Assembly (NCBI GenBank): GCA_016719925.1
Contig: JADJYC010000004.1
Span: 1-64,000, forward strand
Length of the DNA: 64,000 nt
Direction: 5' to 3'
DNA from: Crocinitomicaceae bacterium
GTDB taxonomy: Bacteria; Bacteroidota; Bacteroidia; Flavobacteriales_D; Crocinitomicaceae
Part shown: positions 18,792-28,487 of the stretch, piece by piece
Position numbering within the stretch: the first letter of the stretch is position 1
How the letters are laid out: every line of letters starts with the position of its first letter
Position numbers and translations under genes: made by a program
The notes under the pieces: generated by a model
Seen by the model: only the letters and a program-made list of their open reading frames with translations
Told to the model about the DNA's origin: nothing
The model's database searches: none

Positions 18792-20727
18792 ATGAGAAAA
18801 TTCAATTTACATAAAATAGTCTGTCTTCTTGTAATGACTCAAGGGTTTGTTTTGAATGCACAACCCGATCTCGATTCATTCGTGTGCAAGAGCTACTGTT
18901 CAAAACATTTCACAGCAACCATGCGGTATGATTTTGAAACCAACAAAGACGCCCGCGATCTGGAAGGAAATTATGACATTTATTATCATCGTCTTGAATG
19001 GCAGTTAGATCCGAATGTTCTTTTTATCAGTGGAACGATTACAACTTATTTTAAATCAAAAATCCCTGACCTGAACCTGATATGTTTTGATTTCTCTGAT
19101 AGTTTATCTGTTTCGCAAGTTCTTTATCACGGATCACCAATCAGCTATTCAACACCCGGAGATAATACCATTCATGTGGATTTGCCAACGTTATTAGCTT
19201 CCGGTGAAATAGACAGCGTTACGATCAGTTATAGCGGAGTACCCTTTGCAACCGGTTTTGGTTCATTTAAACAAGGATTTCATTCAGGCATACCCATCAT
19301 TCACACATTGTCTGAACCTTATGGTGCAAGAGATTGGTGGCCGTGTAAACAAAGTCTGGAAGATAAAATTGATTCACTTGATATTTTTGTAACCACCCCT
19401 TCACAATATTCTGTTGCCTCCAATGGACTTTTAGTGAGCGAAACTATAGTTGGTTCAGATAAAATTTTTCATTGGGAACATCACTATCCAATAGCTACTT
19501 ATCTTATCGCCATTGCGGTAACTAATTATGAACGATTTGTTGAGTATGTTGATTTAGTTTCGGGCGACACAATTGAAATACACAATTTCGTTTATCCTGA
19601 AAGTGTCATTTCCTGGAACACGGCAGCCAGCAGCACTTATTTATACATGCGATTTTTTTCTGAGAAGTTTGGAATCTATCCATTTCATGAAGAAAAATAT
19701 GGCCATGCACAATTTCCTTGGGGAGGTGGTATGGAACATCAGACCATGAGTTTTATGGGGGCTCCTCTCCGGGATTAATTTCACACGAATTGGCGCATCA
19801 GTGGTTTGGCGATAAAATTACTTGCTCAAGCTGGACTGATATTTGGCTTAACGAAGGATTTGCAACGTATCTCGCAGCATTGGCACAAGAAGAATATTAC
19901 CCTGCTAACTGGCAGGAATTTAAAAAAAACTCCATTGAATCAATCGTGTCTCTTCCCTGGGGTTCTGTTTATGTCACGGATACAACTTCTGCGGCCAGCA
20001 TTTTTGATTATAGGTTGATCTACCAAAAAGGCGCAATGGTATTACACATGTTGCGTTGGGTACTTGGCGATGATGATTTTTTTGATGCTGTTCGTAATTA
20101 CGTTAATGATCCGATATTAGCATATTCATTTGTAAAAACGCAAGACTTGGTGACGCATCTCGAAAATCAAAGCGGTAAAGATTTGACGGAATTTTTTGAA
20201 GATTGGTTTTACGGAGAAGGATATCCGACCTATACCATTTCCGTTTTGCAAAATGGTGGTTTTTTAGATATAACACTAAATCAGGTAACGTCTCATAGTT
20301 CAGTTGATTTTTATGAGATGCCGATACCGGTTAGGGCCTATGGTGAAGGAGCAGATACTATTTACAGACTCGATCATCTTTACAGCGGGCAAAACTTCCG
20401 TGTCGAAGTACCGTTTATAGTTGATAGCATTAATTTTGATCCCGACCTTGGTTGGTTACTGGAAACAATGACCTGTCATTTGATAGCAAAGAATCTTTTA
20501 TTGAAGTTTACCCAAATCCGGCAGGTTCTGATGTAAAAATAAACTCGTCTGATCCATTGGAAGAGGTTAAAATTTATGATGCGTCAGGTCGTGTTGTTGG
20601 CAGTTGGAAAGATATTGGTTTATATGTTGAAATTCCTATGACAAAAATGGCCGATGGTATTTACGTGGTCAAAGCTAAATCGTCTTCAACAATGGTTGAA
20701 ATTAAACTCGTACACATAAATGAATAA
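18792..20727 (+). CDS. Secreted M1-family aminopeptidase with T9SS type A domain (frameshifted)
   Basis: Zinc metallopeptidase. Signal peptide to about residue 24 (GFVLNAQ), beta-rich N-terminal domain, GGGMEHQ exopeptidase motif (restored across the first break), HELAHQWFGD zinc ligands with the downstream NEGFATYLA Glu, then a C-terminal T9SS type A domain (VYPNPAGSDVKI, DGIYVVKAK). Two breaks, both G-runs: GGGGG at 19756-19760 needs one more G to read FMGGSSPGLISHE, and GG near 20453 needs one more to read DLGWVTGNNDLS. Restored length about 645 aa. Likely digests peptides at or outside the cell surface. It lies just right of the metal island with no functional link visible. Confidence 0.9.
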
Positions 20728-20853
20728 TTGTTAATCTTTTTCGGTACAATTCCATTCGTCTATACCAGTATTGCTGACGCTCTACTGTTGAATCCGATGG
20801 AAATTCCAGGAGAATTTGAAACAGCTATTGATCAACACACAGTTAAGTCTTAA
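20728..20853 (+). pseudogene. Possible gene remnant left of the IS element
   Basis: Directly after the peptidase stop an open frame of 41 codons reads LLIFFGTIPFVYTSIADALL then NPMEIPGEFETAIDQHTVKS. It has membrane-like and polar parts, loosely reminiscent of DUF3332-type lipoproteins, but has no ATG and no visible upstream half. 20854-21000 shows nothing recognisable. Confidence 0.2.
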
Positions 20854-21112
20854 TCTTTTTTAACGGCTCAGAAGGGAACTTTCACTGTTACTTTTCAGAC
20901 TATTTGCACATATACGGTAAACAGGCATCCCGGAATGACGTTTCATAATATCCCAAACGATTTGACGTTTTTAAACATAAATAGTTTACGTTCCCCAAAC
21001 TGGATATTTCACTCAACCTGACCCCACTTTTTCACTCTAAATTGACCCCTCATTTCTAAGTTGCTTTTTTGCGGTCATTTTTCTGTTTTAGTGGTTATCA
21101 AATTTAGTTAAT

Positions 21113-21862
21113 TTACTTCTCGTTTACAAGATCTTCTTTTAGTTGTCTTTTCTTACGCATAGATTCTCCTTTTAGTTCCAGGCGATGCGCGTCGTGAACG
21201 ATTCTGTCAAGAATCGCATCGGCAATAGTTTGTTCGCCGATTGCTTCGTGCCATTTGTTTACTGGTAATTGCGAGGTCAGTAGCGTGGAGGCCTTGGCGT
21301 GGCGGTCTTCGATAATTTCCATGAGAGATGCGCGGCTTTGTGCGTCGAGTGGCTGGATTCCAAAGTCATCAATAATGAGCAGATCTTGCTTTTCTATTTT
21401 AGCAAGTTCCTTTAAGTACGACCCGTCAGCTTTTGCCATTTTCAGTTTTGCAAAAAGTTTGGTGCTGTGCTGATACAAAACTTTATATCCTTGTGAACAC
21501 GCTTCGTGACCGACTGCTGATGCAAGAAAACTTTTTCCGATTCCTGTGCTGCCTGTAATAATCAGATTTTCTTTTTTCTTGATAAACTCGCAATTTGCAA
21601 CGCGCATGACTTGATTTTTGTTGAACCGATTGTCTTCAAAAGTGAGTTGCTCAATGGATGCCTTGTAGCGGAACTTTGCGTTGGAGATTGTGCGGCTAAG
21701 CTTTCGGTTATAGCGTTCATCCCATTCTGAGTCTACTAAAAATGACACCAGCTCATCGGGTGTTAGCTTTTCATTTTTGTCTGTTTCAATATTTGTACGC
21801 AATGCTTTGAGCATCCCGTACAAATGCATTTGTCTTAATTTTTCTAATGATGATTCATTCAT
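21113..21862 (-). CDS. istB: IS21-family ATP-binding helper protein IstB
   Basis: AAA+ ATPase that assists the transposase in target choice and strand transfer. 249 aa, normal length. Walker A GSTGIGKSFLASAVG near residue 104, Walker B DLLIIDDFGIQ, sensor-like LLTSQLPVNKWHEA and the Arg-rich end HRLELKGESMRKKR are all present and uninterrupted. It lies 21 bp after istA in one transcription unit. Confidence 0.95.
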   Translation of the reverse strand: MNESSLEKLRQMHLYGMLKALRTNIETDKNEKLTPDELVSFLVDSEWDERYNRKLSRTISNAKFRYKASIEQLTFEDNRFNKNQVMRVANCEFIKKKENLIITGSTGIGKSFLASAVGHEACSQGYKVLYQHSTKLFAKLKMAKADGSYLKELAKIEKQDLLIIDDFGIQPLDAQSRASLMEIIEDRHAKASTLLTSQLPVNKWHEAIGEQTIADAILDRIVHDAHRLELKGESMRKKRQLKEDLVNEK

Positions 21863-21883
21863 GATATTTGTTTTTAATTGTTA

Positions 21884-23433
21884 CTACTGATAATAATCTT
21901 CTCCGCGGATATTCTCGTGCGAAGTGAACGGAAGTTCTTCTTGTGTATCATCTTCATCATACTGATCAAGACCGCGCTGAAGAATAGTTTCTATGATATT
22001 GTAATGGTAAAGACCATAACTATGTGCGCGGTTACAAGCGCGGATAAGCCTTTGGTTACCGACCCGTTTTGCATAGTTTAAAATTCCACGACAGGTTCGG
22101 TAAGCTTGTTCGGGATGAATTTTTTTCAAGAGAACTTGTGCAATATAGAACTCAACATCTGGGGATATTTCACGCGCTTGTTTTAAAAAATAATCCGGTG
22201 ACCAATCACTCACAAATTGATGTTGCGAGGCCATGTGGGCGGGATCTGTTGTGTAATTGTGCGGGGACTTTACGCGAGGATGAGAGGCAATGAGTTCATG
22301 ACGGTGATAGATTTCTACAAAAGATTTTGAGAATAACAATCGCACCTTTTTACCAATGTAAGAATAAGGTACACTGTAATAATGTCTATCTGGTCCAAGG
22401 TGCACGTGACCGTTTTTCATCACGGTTAAATCCAATTGCTTGCGCATCTCAAAACGCTTTTCTGGTAGCGGCTCCAGTGCAGGCTTTTCCATTTCTTCGA
22501 ACTGTTGCAAACGTGAGTATGCCCTGCCTTTAAATGAACGTGCGTTGTGATCATAGAGAAAAGGATAAATGGCTTTGTTGATCGATGAAACAGAGGTGTA
22601 CTTGTCTTGACTGAGTCGTGTAAAAATTCGGGTGTAAACAATTTTCACTGCTCCTTCAACCAATGCTTTGTCCTTTGGTTTATATGCTCGTGCAGGAACA
22701 ACAGCCATTGAATAATGATCTGCAAAACGTTCAAAGTTGGTATTGATTGTGGGTTCATACTTGCTACTTTTTATCACTGCCGATTTGAGGTTGTCAGGAA
22801 CAATTGCCCTGGGCGAACCACCGAAAAAATGAAGCGCGTTTTCACAACAGCTTATAAAGTCTTCAACAGTTTGTGATTCTACTGCTTCAACATAAGTGTA
22901 TTGACTTGCTCCAAGCACAGCTACAAAAACTTCAAGCATTATTATTTCAGCTGTTTGCGGATCTACGATGCTCAATTTCTCTCCAGTAAAATCAACATAC
23001 ATTTTATCTCCTGCTTTGTGATCCATGTGCATGGAAGGAGTAACTCGCCTTCGATAAGCTTTGAATAAATTATTAAAGTGTGTGGCTTTGTAACCATCAG
23101 GATTTTTATTAAAATATTCTTCCCACATCATGTGAATCGTAACACCGCGCTGCCGCAGCTTCTTTTCTGCGTATGGAAAAACTCGTACAGTGTTTTTAGT
23201 TTCTCAGGTTGATCAACCGTTTTTTCAGGATGAAAAAGTCGGTCCACTTCATGGTCACTCATTTTTGATAACTCATCCCAAGTTATTTTTAGTGATCTGA
23301 AAATTTCAATGTATGCCTTGGCTGTATTCTTTGATATTCCAAGCGTTTCGCCTATTGTTCTTTTGCCAGTGCCCTGACAATGAAGCTTGATGATTTGTTT
23401 TAATTTGCTCATACTAATTGTTTTGTTTGCCAT
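21884..23433 (-). CDS. istA: IS21-family transposase IstA (one frameshift)
   Basis: N-terminal HTH part (23128-23433: MANKTISMSKLKQIIKLHCQ, then TIGETLGISKNTAKAYIEIF) and catalytic part (21884-23131). DDE residues are in YVDFTGEKL, VPDNLKSAV and KDKALVEGAVK, in the right order for the rve-type core. The break near 23150 is in AAAA: one added A gives HTQKKKLRQRGVTIHMMWEE and fuses the parts. The restored 515 aa is normal, so the element may be active if the shift is a sequence error. Confidence 0.93.
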
Positions 23434-23518
23434 GTTTGAGTAGATTTAGCTTCGGATTTTTTTATCCAAAAACCTAAAGAAACATGGTTCTAAAACAGTA
23501 TGACCAGCGACTTAATTT

Positions 23519-23618
23519 TGAGGGGTCAATTTACACTGAAAAAGTGGGGTCAGTTTCGAGTGAAAAAGTGGGGTCAGTTTCGAGTGAAAAAAGGGGGTCA
23601 GTTTCAGTGAAATTTCCA
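23519..23618. repeat. Tandem 24-bp units at the right IS end
   Basis: After GAGGGGTCAATTTACACTGA, the units at 23554-23577 and 23578-23601 repeat TTTCGAGTGAAAAAGTGGGG plus TCAG with few changes. IS21 elements carry multiple transposase-binding repeats at their ends; here the right end has three, the left end fewer. Confidence 0.8.
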
Positions 23619-24352
23619 AATTCACCATCCATCCATAAATTTCCTTTATAAACTTTATTGTATCCATTTGGATTAAAAGGTCCGTTCTTGGTTATCCCTA
23701 AACTGCCATCGGGTCCACCGAGGCCAGCAGGTAAAACAATGGTATACGAATAATCTATAGTTGTGGGCTGTTCTTTTGGATATTTAGGTTTGTATGTTCT
23801 GTCTTTATAAAAAGAACTATCCACGATTAAACCAGTCTCAGATTTTTCTCTTTTAAATTCAATCGATCCGTATTTTGAAATGGATGTGTCACAATTATCA
23901 TAATAATGGAAAACAGGTAAACTGTCATTACCATTCATATCATAATATTTTTCAGTTTGAATACATCCATTTTCATAATATCTGTGAAAGCTACCCTTGA
24001 ATTTTCCATAAGCAAAATATCCTGTCTCCTGAAGTATTCCATTTTCATAATACTTTTCATAGTAACCAGACGGTCTTCCGTTTACAAAACTTGCCTTGAC
24101 TCGTAATATTCCATTTTTGTGATAGATTTGCCAAAGCCCGGTTTTTCGATCATCCTTGTAAGGTCCTTCTTCCACTTTACAGGAATCACAAAAACCTTTT
24201 TCTGGAAAATCTTTACCATCCAAAATCCAATAGCCTTGCTTTAAACCTTGCGTGTCCTTTTGATTCAATGTGTCTGATTGAGAAAAAGTGACCATCGAAA
24301 AATGGTAAAATAAGACTATGAATATGATAAACTTGAATTGCACAGAACTCAA
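23531..24352 (-). CDS. MORN/YwqK-type repeat protein truncated by the IS element
   Basis: Begins with a signal peptide (FIIFIVLFYHFSMVTFSQ), then MORN-like repeats such as GLKQGYWILDG, RKTGLWQIYHKNGILR, GRPSGYYEKYYENGILQ and GKFKGSFHRYYENGCIQ. Proteins like this are often labelled YwqK-type antitoxins, though exported copies probably have structural roles. Native sequence ends around 23619 (WMDGEFG); the remaining codons lie in the IS end and give the repeat SLETDPTF twice, because the 24-bp IS units keep frame. The natural C-terminus is therefore lost. The 24298 ATG is a possible alternative start. Confidence 0.75.
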   Translation of the reverse strand: MSSVQFKFIIFIVLFYHFSMVTFSQSDTLNQKDTQGLKQGYWILDGKDFPEKGFCDSCKVEEGPYKDDRKTGLWQIYHKNGILRVKASFVNGRPSGYYEKYYENGILQETGYFAYGKFKGSFHRYYENGCIQTEKYYDMNGNDSLPVFHYYDNCDTSISKYGSIEFKREKSETGLIVDSSFYKDRTYKPKYPKEQPTTIDYSYTIVLPAGLGGPDGSLGITKNGPFNPNGYNKVYKGNLWMDGEFGNFTETDPLFSLETDPTFSLETDPTFSV

Positions 24353-24462
24353 GTTAGGGAAAATTAATGGATGAAAGACAAATTAGGATAGAGGAAAAAG
24401 CGAAAAGGAACTTTTTTCCCTTAGTCTTTTTGGCTTTTCACTTTTGCCTTCTGCCATAGCCC

Positions 24463-24996
24463 TTACTTAATATCCAGCGAATTCATAATCTCCACAGCAA
24501 CCGGCATCCACTCCTTGTATCCTTTTTTGGGGCAAACCAAATCACCGGCTAAATGAAGACCTTTGTGAAGGGTGAGAAAATGGAAATGGTAATATTTTTC
24601 CGGTGAACGATGCATCACTTCTAAAAATGCCACATCATGCCCGTCAACTGAAATTATGCCATTTGACAACTCTTTTAATTTCAGATCAGCTTCCATCCAC
24701 GACTGAAGCAGATCAGCTTTTAAACCGCCAACTGTATTATCCGTTTTTTCATTTTTCTGCATGTAAAAAGCAAGCCTGCATTCTCTCAATGAATCACCAT
24801 AAGCAACTTTTGGTTGTGTTCCCGTTGGGTAATATTTTTTTATTTCAAAATCAAGAAAGTCGGTAAAATGGGTTGGTATTTTGATGTTGACCTGATTGTT
24901 CATCATGGAAATCTGGCCTAAGGAGATTTCAATTTTTTTGGAAAATACGTTTGATGAAAACAAACCTAATCCAAGAATTAAAATGATAGTACGCAT
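24463..24996 (-). CDS. Hypothetical exported protein (177 aa)
   Basis: ATG at 24996 gives MRTIILILGLGLFSSNVFSK, a signal peptide; the upstream extension to 25035 lies in repeat DNA and is not used. The mature part is a soluble alpha/beta protein with NNQVNIKIPTHFTDF near the start and a central HDVAFLEVMHRSPEKYYHF; nothing catalytic is apparent. I do not recognise the family. A short AG-rich low-complexity tract separates it from the MORN gene. Confidence 0.65.
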   Translation of the reverse strand: MRTIILILGLGLFSSNVFSKKIEISLGQISMMNNQVNIKIPTHFTDFLDFEIKKYYPTGTQPKVAYGDSLRECRLAFYMQKNEKTDNTVGGLKADLLQSWMEADLKLKELSNGIISVDGHDVAFLEVMHRSPEKYYHFHFLTLHKGLHLAGDLVCPKKGYKEWMPVAVEIMNSLDIK

Positions 24997-25009
24997 ATAA
25001 TATTTTTTT

Positions 25010-25282
25010 AACCACAGAGAAGGCACAGAGTTCACAAAGATGTTTTTCTTCGCACTTTTTCTCTGTGCGCTTTGTGCATTCTTTGTGCAGCGTTAGCGGC
25101 TTTGTGGTTGCACTCTTTTTAACCACAGAGTTCACGGAGAAGGCACGGAGTTCACAAAGATATTTCTCATTCTACTTTTCTCAGTGCGCTTTGTGCATTC
25201 TTTGTGCAGCGCAGCGGCTCCGTGGTTAATAATTTTTTTACCACTGAGGTCTCAGAGAAGGCACAGAGTTACACAGAGAAAT
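25010..25282. repeat. CACAGAG palindromic repeats, three tandem copies
   Basis: Three degenerate units (about 25010-25108, 25119-25228, 25237-25282). Units begin TTAACCACAGAG..GGCACAGAG, pass through CACAAAGAT and end with the inverted form CTTTGTGCA...GGTTAA, so each can fold into a long hairpin. The same family recurs at 28135-28265, 34100-34200, 60972-61077 and 61738-61845. No ORF is supported here. Confidence 0.75.
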
Positions 25283-27948
25283 TTATCCGAGTTCCGCAAT
25301 TTTATCTTCTAATAATTTAATCTTACCCAAAATATCTGCTTCTTTTTTTCTTTCACTTGCAACCACTGCTTCCGGTGCGCCGGCCATGAATTTTTCATTG
25401 TGCAGTTTTTTGTAAATGATTGCCAGAGATCCTTTGGAGTATTCCAGTTCCTGAACCAGTTTTTCTTTTTCAGCACCCACATCCACTTTTTCTCCAAACG
25501 GAATAAAGTACTCGTTGTTTTTTGAAATGAATGAAAAGGAGTTGGTCACTTTCTCGGTCACATATTCCAGTTTGGAAAGATTTCCCATTTTGCGAATCAC
25601 CGCATCATTTGTTTTGTCCAGATCTTTATTTGCTTTTACAAATAGTTCCAGTTCAATTTTGGTTGCAATGTTATTTTGCTTGCGGATGTTGCGGATGTTT
25701 GTAATCACTTCATCTGTCAATTCAAAGTTTTTCAAAATGTTCTGATCCACTGTACCTGCTTTTGGCAAGGCGCTGATGATGATATCGTCTCCTTCATTTC
25801 GTTCTCTCAACCAATGCCAGATTTCTTCTGTCACAAACGGCATAAACGGATGTAACAACTTCAGTAATTTTTCGAAAAAGACAATGGTTGATTCCAGCGT
25901 TTTGGCATCAATCGGTTGCTGATAACCCGGTTTGATTACCTCTAAATACATCGCACAGAAATCATCCCACACCAATTTGTAAGTTGCCATCAACGCGTCA
26001 GAAATTCTGAATTTATCAAAGTGATCGTTGATGTTCAGCATCGCTTCATTCAATTTATTTTCAAACCAGCTGATTGCAATTTTTGAAGCTTCTGGTTGTT
26101 CAATATCTCTCCACTCCCACTGATTTACCAAACGGAATGCATTCCAGATTTTATTCGCAAAATTTCTTCCTTGCTCACATTGTGACGAATCAAATGGCAA
26201 ATCATTTCCTGCCGGTGATGAAATTAAAATTCCAACACGCACACCATCTGCTCCAAACTGTTCAATCAAGTCAATTGGATCTGGTGAATTTCCCAATGAT
26301 TTAGACATCTTACGACCTAATTTATCACGAACAATTCCGGTATAATAGACATTTTTGAAAGGTAATTTTCCGGTGTATTCATATCCGGAAATAATCATAC
26401 GCGCCACCCAGAAAAACATAATTTCTGGAGCCGTTACCAAATCATTTGTAGGGTAATAATATTTCAAATCAGCATTGGCATTTGCAAAGCCATTTTTTAC
26501 AATCGACGGATCAAAAACAGAAGTTGGCCAAAGCCAGGATGAAAACCAGGTATCCAATACATCTTCATCTTGTTTTAAATCTTTTTCAGTTAATGATCTG
26601 CCAGATTTTTCAGATGCTAATTTGACCGCTTCATCTATTGTTTTTGCAACTACGTATTGTCTGTCAGCTGCTGCAACATCAGAACCTTCACCATAGTACC
26701 AGGCCGGAATCTGATGTCCCCACCAAAGCTGACGCGAAATACACCAGTCTTTGATATTTTCCATCCAGTGACGGTAGGTGTTTTTTAAGTTGTCCGGATA
26801 AAATTTAATGTCTCCATTCATTACTGCATCAAGCGCTGGTTTAGACAAATCTTTCATATCTACGAACCACTGCAGTGATAATTTTGGTTCAATCACCGCG
26901 CTGGTTCTTTCAGAGTATCCCACTTTATTAATGTGATCTTCTACTTTTACCATGTAGCCCAGTTCATCCAATTCAGCTGCAATCGCTTTGCGTACTTCAA
27001 AACGATCTTTTCCATTGTAATGCAAACCGTGCGCATTTAATGTTCCGTCATCATTTAAAATATCAAGTGTTTCTAATTTGTGTTTTTTTCCAAGTTCGTA
27101 ATCGTTCAAATCATGCGCCGGAGTTACCTTCAGACATCCGGTACCAAATTCCATGTCAACGTATTCATCTGCAATAATTGGAATTTCACGATTTGCAATT
27201 GGCACAACAGCTTTTTTGCCAACAAGATTAGCAAAGCGTGCGTCGTTTGGATTGACACAGATAGCAGTATCACCCAAAATTGTTTCAGGACGGGTAGTTG
27301 AAATAGTCAGCCACTCATCTGCCGTGCCGGCAATTTTATAACGAACAAAATAGAGTTTTGAATTTACTTCTTTGTGTTCTACTTCTTCATCAGACAAAGC
27401 AGTTTTTGCAGCAGGATCCCAGTTGATCATTCGCGCACCGCGGTAAATTTTTCCTTTTTATAAAGATCAATAAACGCATCAATTACACTTTCAGAATAAG
27501 CAGGATCCATCGTAAAACTTGTGCGTTGCCAGTCACACGACGCTCCCAGTTTTTTCAATTGTTCAAGAATTACTCCTCCGTATTTGTCTTTCCACTCGTA
27601 AGCATGTTTTAAAAAATCAGCGCGCGATAAATCTGATTTTTTAATTCCCTCCGCACGTAATTTCTGCACCACTTTTGCTTCGGTTGCAATGGAAGCGTGA
27701 TCTGTACCCGGAACCCAGCAAGCATTTTTACCCTGCATGCGCGCACGACGCACCAACACATCCTGAATGGTATTGTTAAGCATGTGCCCCATGTGCAAAA
27801 CCCCGGTCACATTTGGCGGCGGAATGACCACGGTATAAGCCTCACGATGATCAGGCTCTGAATGAAAATAATTTTGTTTCATCCAGTAATTGTACCATTT
27901 GGATTCTGCTTTGCCGGGTTCGTATTGTTTAGGGATTTCGGTGGACAT
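25283..27948 (-). CDS. valS: Valyl-tRNA synthetase (one frameshift)
   Basis: Class I aminoacyl-tRNA synthetase that charges tRNA-Val. Reads MSTEIPKQYEPGKAESKWYN, HIGH-type motif PPPNVTGVLHMGH (about residue 45), the editing domain with TTRPETILGDTAICVNP and GTGCLKVTPAHD, KMSKS motif GRKMSKSLGNSPDP, anticodon domain and the C-terminal valyl coiled coil (EKLVQELEYSKGSLAIIYKK). The frame is broken at about 27462: A5 to A6 gives YKKGKIYRGARMINWDP. The restored 885 aa is normal for this essential gene, which argues that the shift is a sequence error. Confidence 0.96.
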
Positions 27949-28134
27949 GCGTGATTTTTTTATGCGGTTTTTAGAATGGATGCAAAGTTAGGAAATTTTG
28001 AGGACAGAGGACAAAGGTCAGAGGACAAAGGGCTAGGCTTGTCAGACGTAATGAAATGGAGGCTGAGACAGAGTGTAATGGGGCTTTATTGGATGCTTTG
28101 GGAAAATGGGTATAATTAGATTAAGGTATGCAAG

Positions 28135-28265
28135 CTTTAACCACAAAGTCGCTACTCGACGCAAAGGAGGCACAAAGTGCACAGAGAATAAAGCAAATAA
28201 TCTTTGTGACCACTGTGCCTTCTCAGTGACCTCTGTCCCATAGGGACCACCATGTGGTGGTTAAA
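28135..28265. repeat. CACAGAG palindromic repeat copy
   Basis: Starts TTTAACCACAAAGTCGC at 28137, with GGCACAAAGTGCACAGAG, and returns as CTTTGTGACCACTGTGCC to CATGTGGTGGTTAAA near 28265. Same family and overall fold as the copies at 25010-25282. Confidence 0.7.
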
Positions 28266-28310
28266 AAATCTTCAAAAATTCCAACGTGCGGTACTTACCC
28301 AAGCTATTCC

Positions 28311-28325
28311 CCGCAGTATTTGCGG
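28311..28325. promoter_or_regulatory. Probable operator 1 upstream of fic
   Basis: CCGCA-GTATT-TGCGG, a perfect inverted repeat with 5-bp arms and 5-nt spacer. The same arms and spacing recur at 28431-28445, 106 bp downstream, and half-sites (CCCCGCA, ACGCGGT) lie between. Confidence 0.55.
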
Positions 28326-28399
28326 ATATTAAACCGCTCTCTCACTATTTACAATCTCATTGAAAGAATCCAATTTACTTAGGGCATTTTAAATAATAC

Positions 28400-28445
28400 T
28401 TGCAAACGCGGTGAATAGTTGCTATATTTACCGCAAATAATGCGG
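28400..28445 (+). promoter_or_regulatory. Fic promoter with overlapping operator 2
   Basis: TTG at 28400-28402 and TATATTTA at 28423-28430 (close to the TAnnTTTG element) are followed at once by ACCGCA-AATAA-TGCGGT (28430-28446), a perfect 6-bp-arm palindrome placed where transcription would start. This fits repression, possibly by the C-terminal winged helix of the Fic protein itself. Confidence 0.5.
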
Positions 28446-28487
28446 TGATTAATTTGCTTATTCCCCGCATGATTTACAAAAAAAGAA

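Larger units (their letters stand above)
21001..23618 (-). mobile_element. IS21-family insertion sequence
   Basis: 2618 bp with istA and istB in the usual order on the minus strand. Ends are TGGATATTTCACT at 21001-21013 and the inverted copy AGTGAAATTTCCA at 23606-23618, giving the 5'-TG...CA-3' tips of this family. Next to the tips are subterminal repeats built on TGACCCCACTTTTTCACT (left, 21020-21053) and, inverted, on AAAAAGTGGGGTCAG (right, 23519-23601). I could not find an exact target duplication: the left flank ends CCCCAAAC and the right begins AATTCACC, so a deletion or base change next to one end is possible. The element cuts a MORN-protein gene at its right side. Confidence 0.88.
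27949..28487. other. valS-fic intergenic region
   Basis: 539 bp without a gene. 27998-28035 is a GA-rich tract with GAGGACAAAGG repeated; 28135-28265 is one CACAGAG palindrome; 28300-28487 holds the fic control region described below. The valS promoter must be near 27960-28000; I see no clear element. Confidence 0.6.

Noticed and set aside
21001..23618. Target-site duplication of the IS element
   Set aside because: The bases next to the two tips do not match, so none is claimed.
25010..25282. CRISPR-like array
   Set aside because: Units are imperfect, palindromic and unevenly spaced, with no constant repeat and no cas genes; they fit dispersed hairpin repeats.
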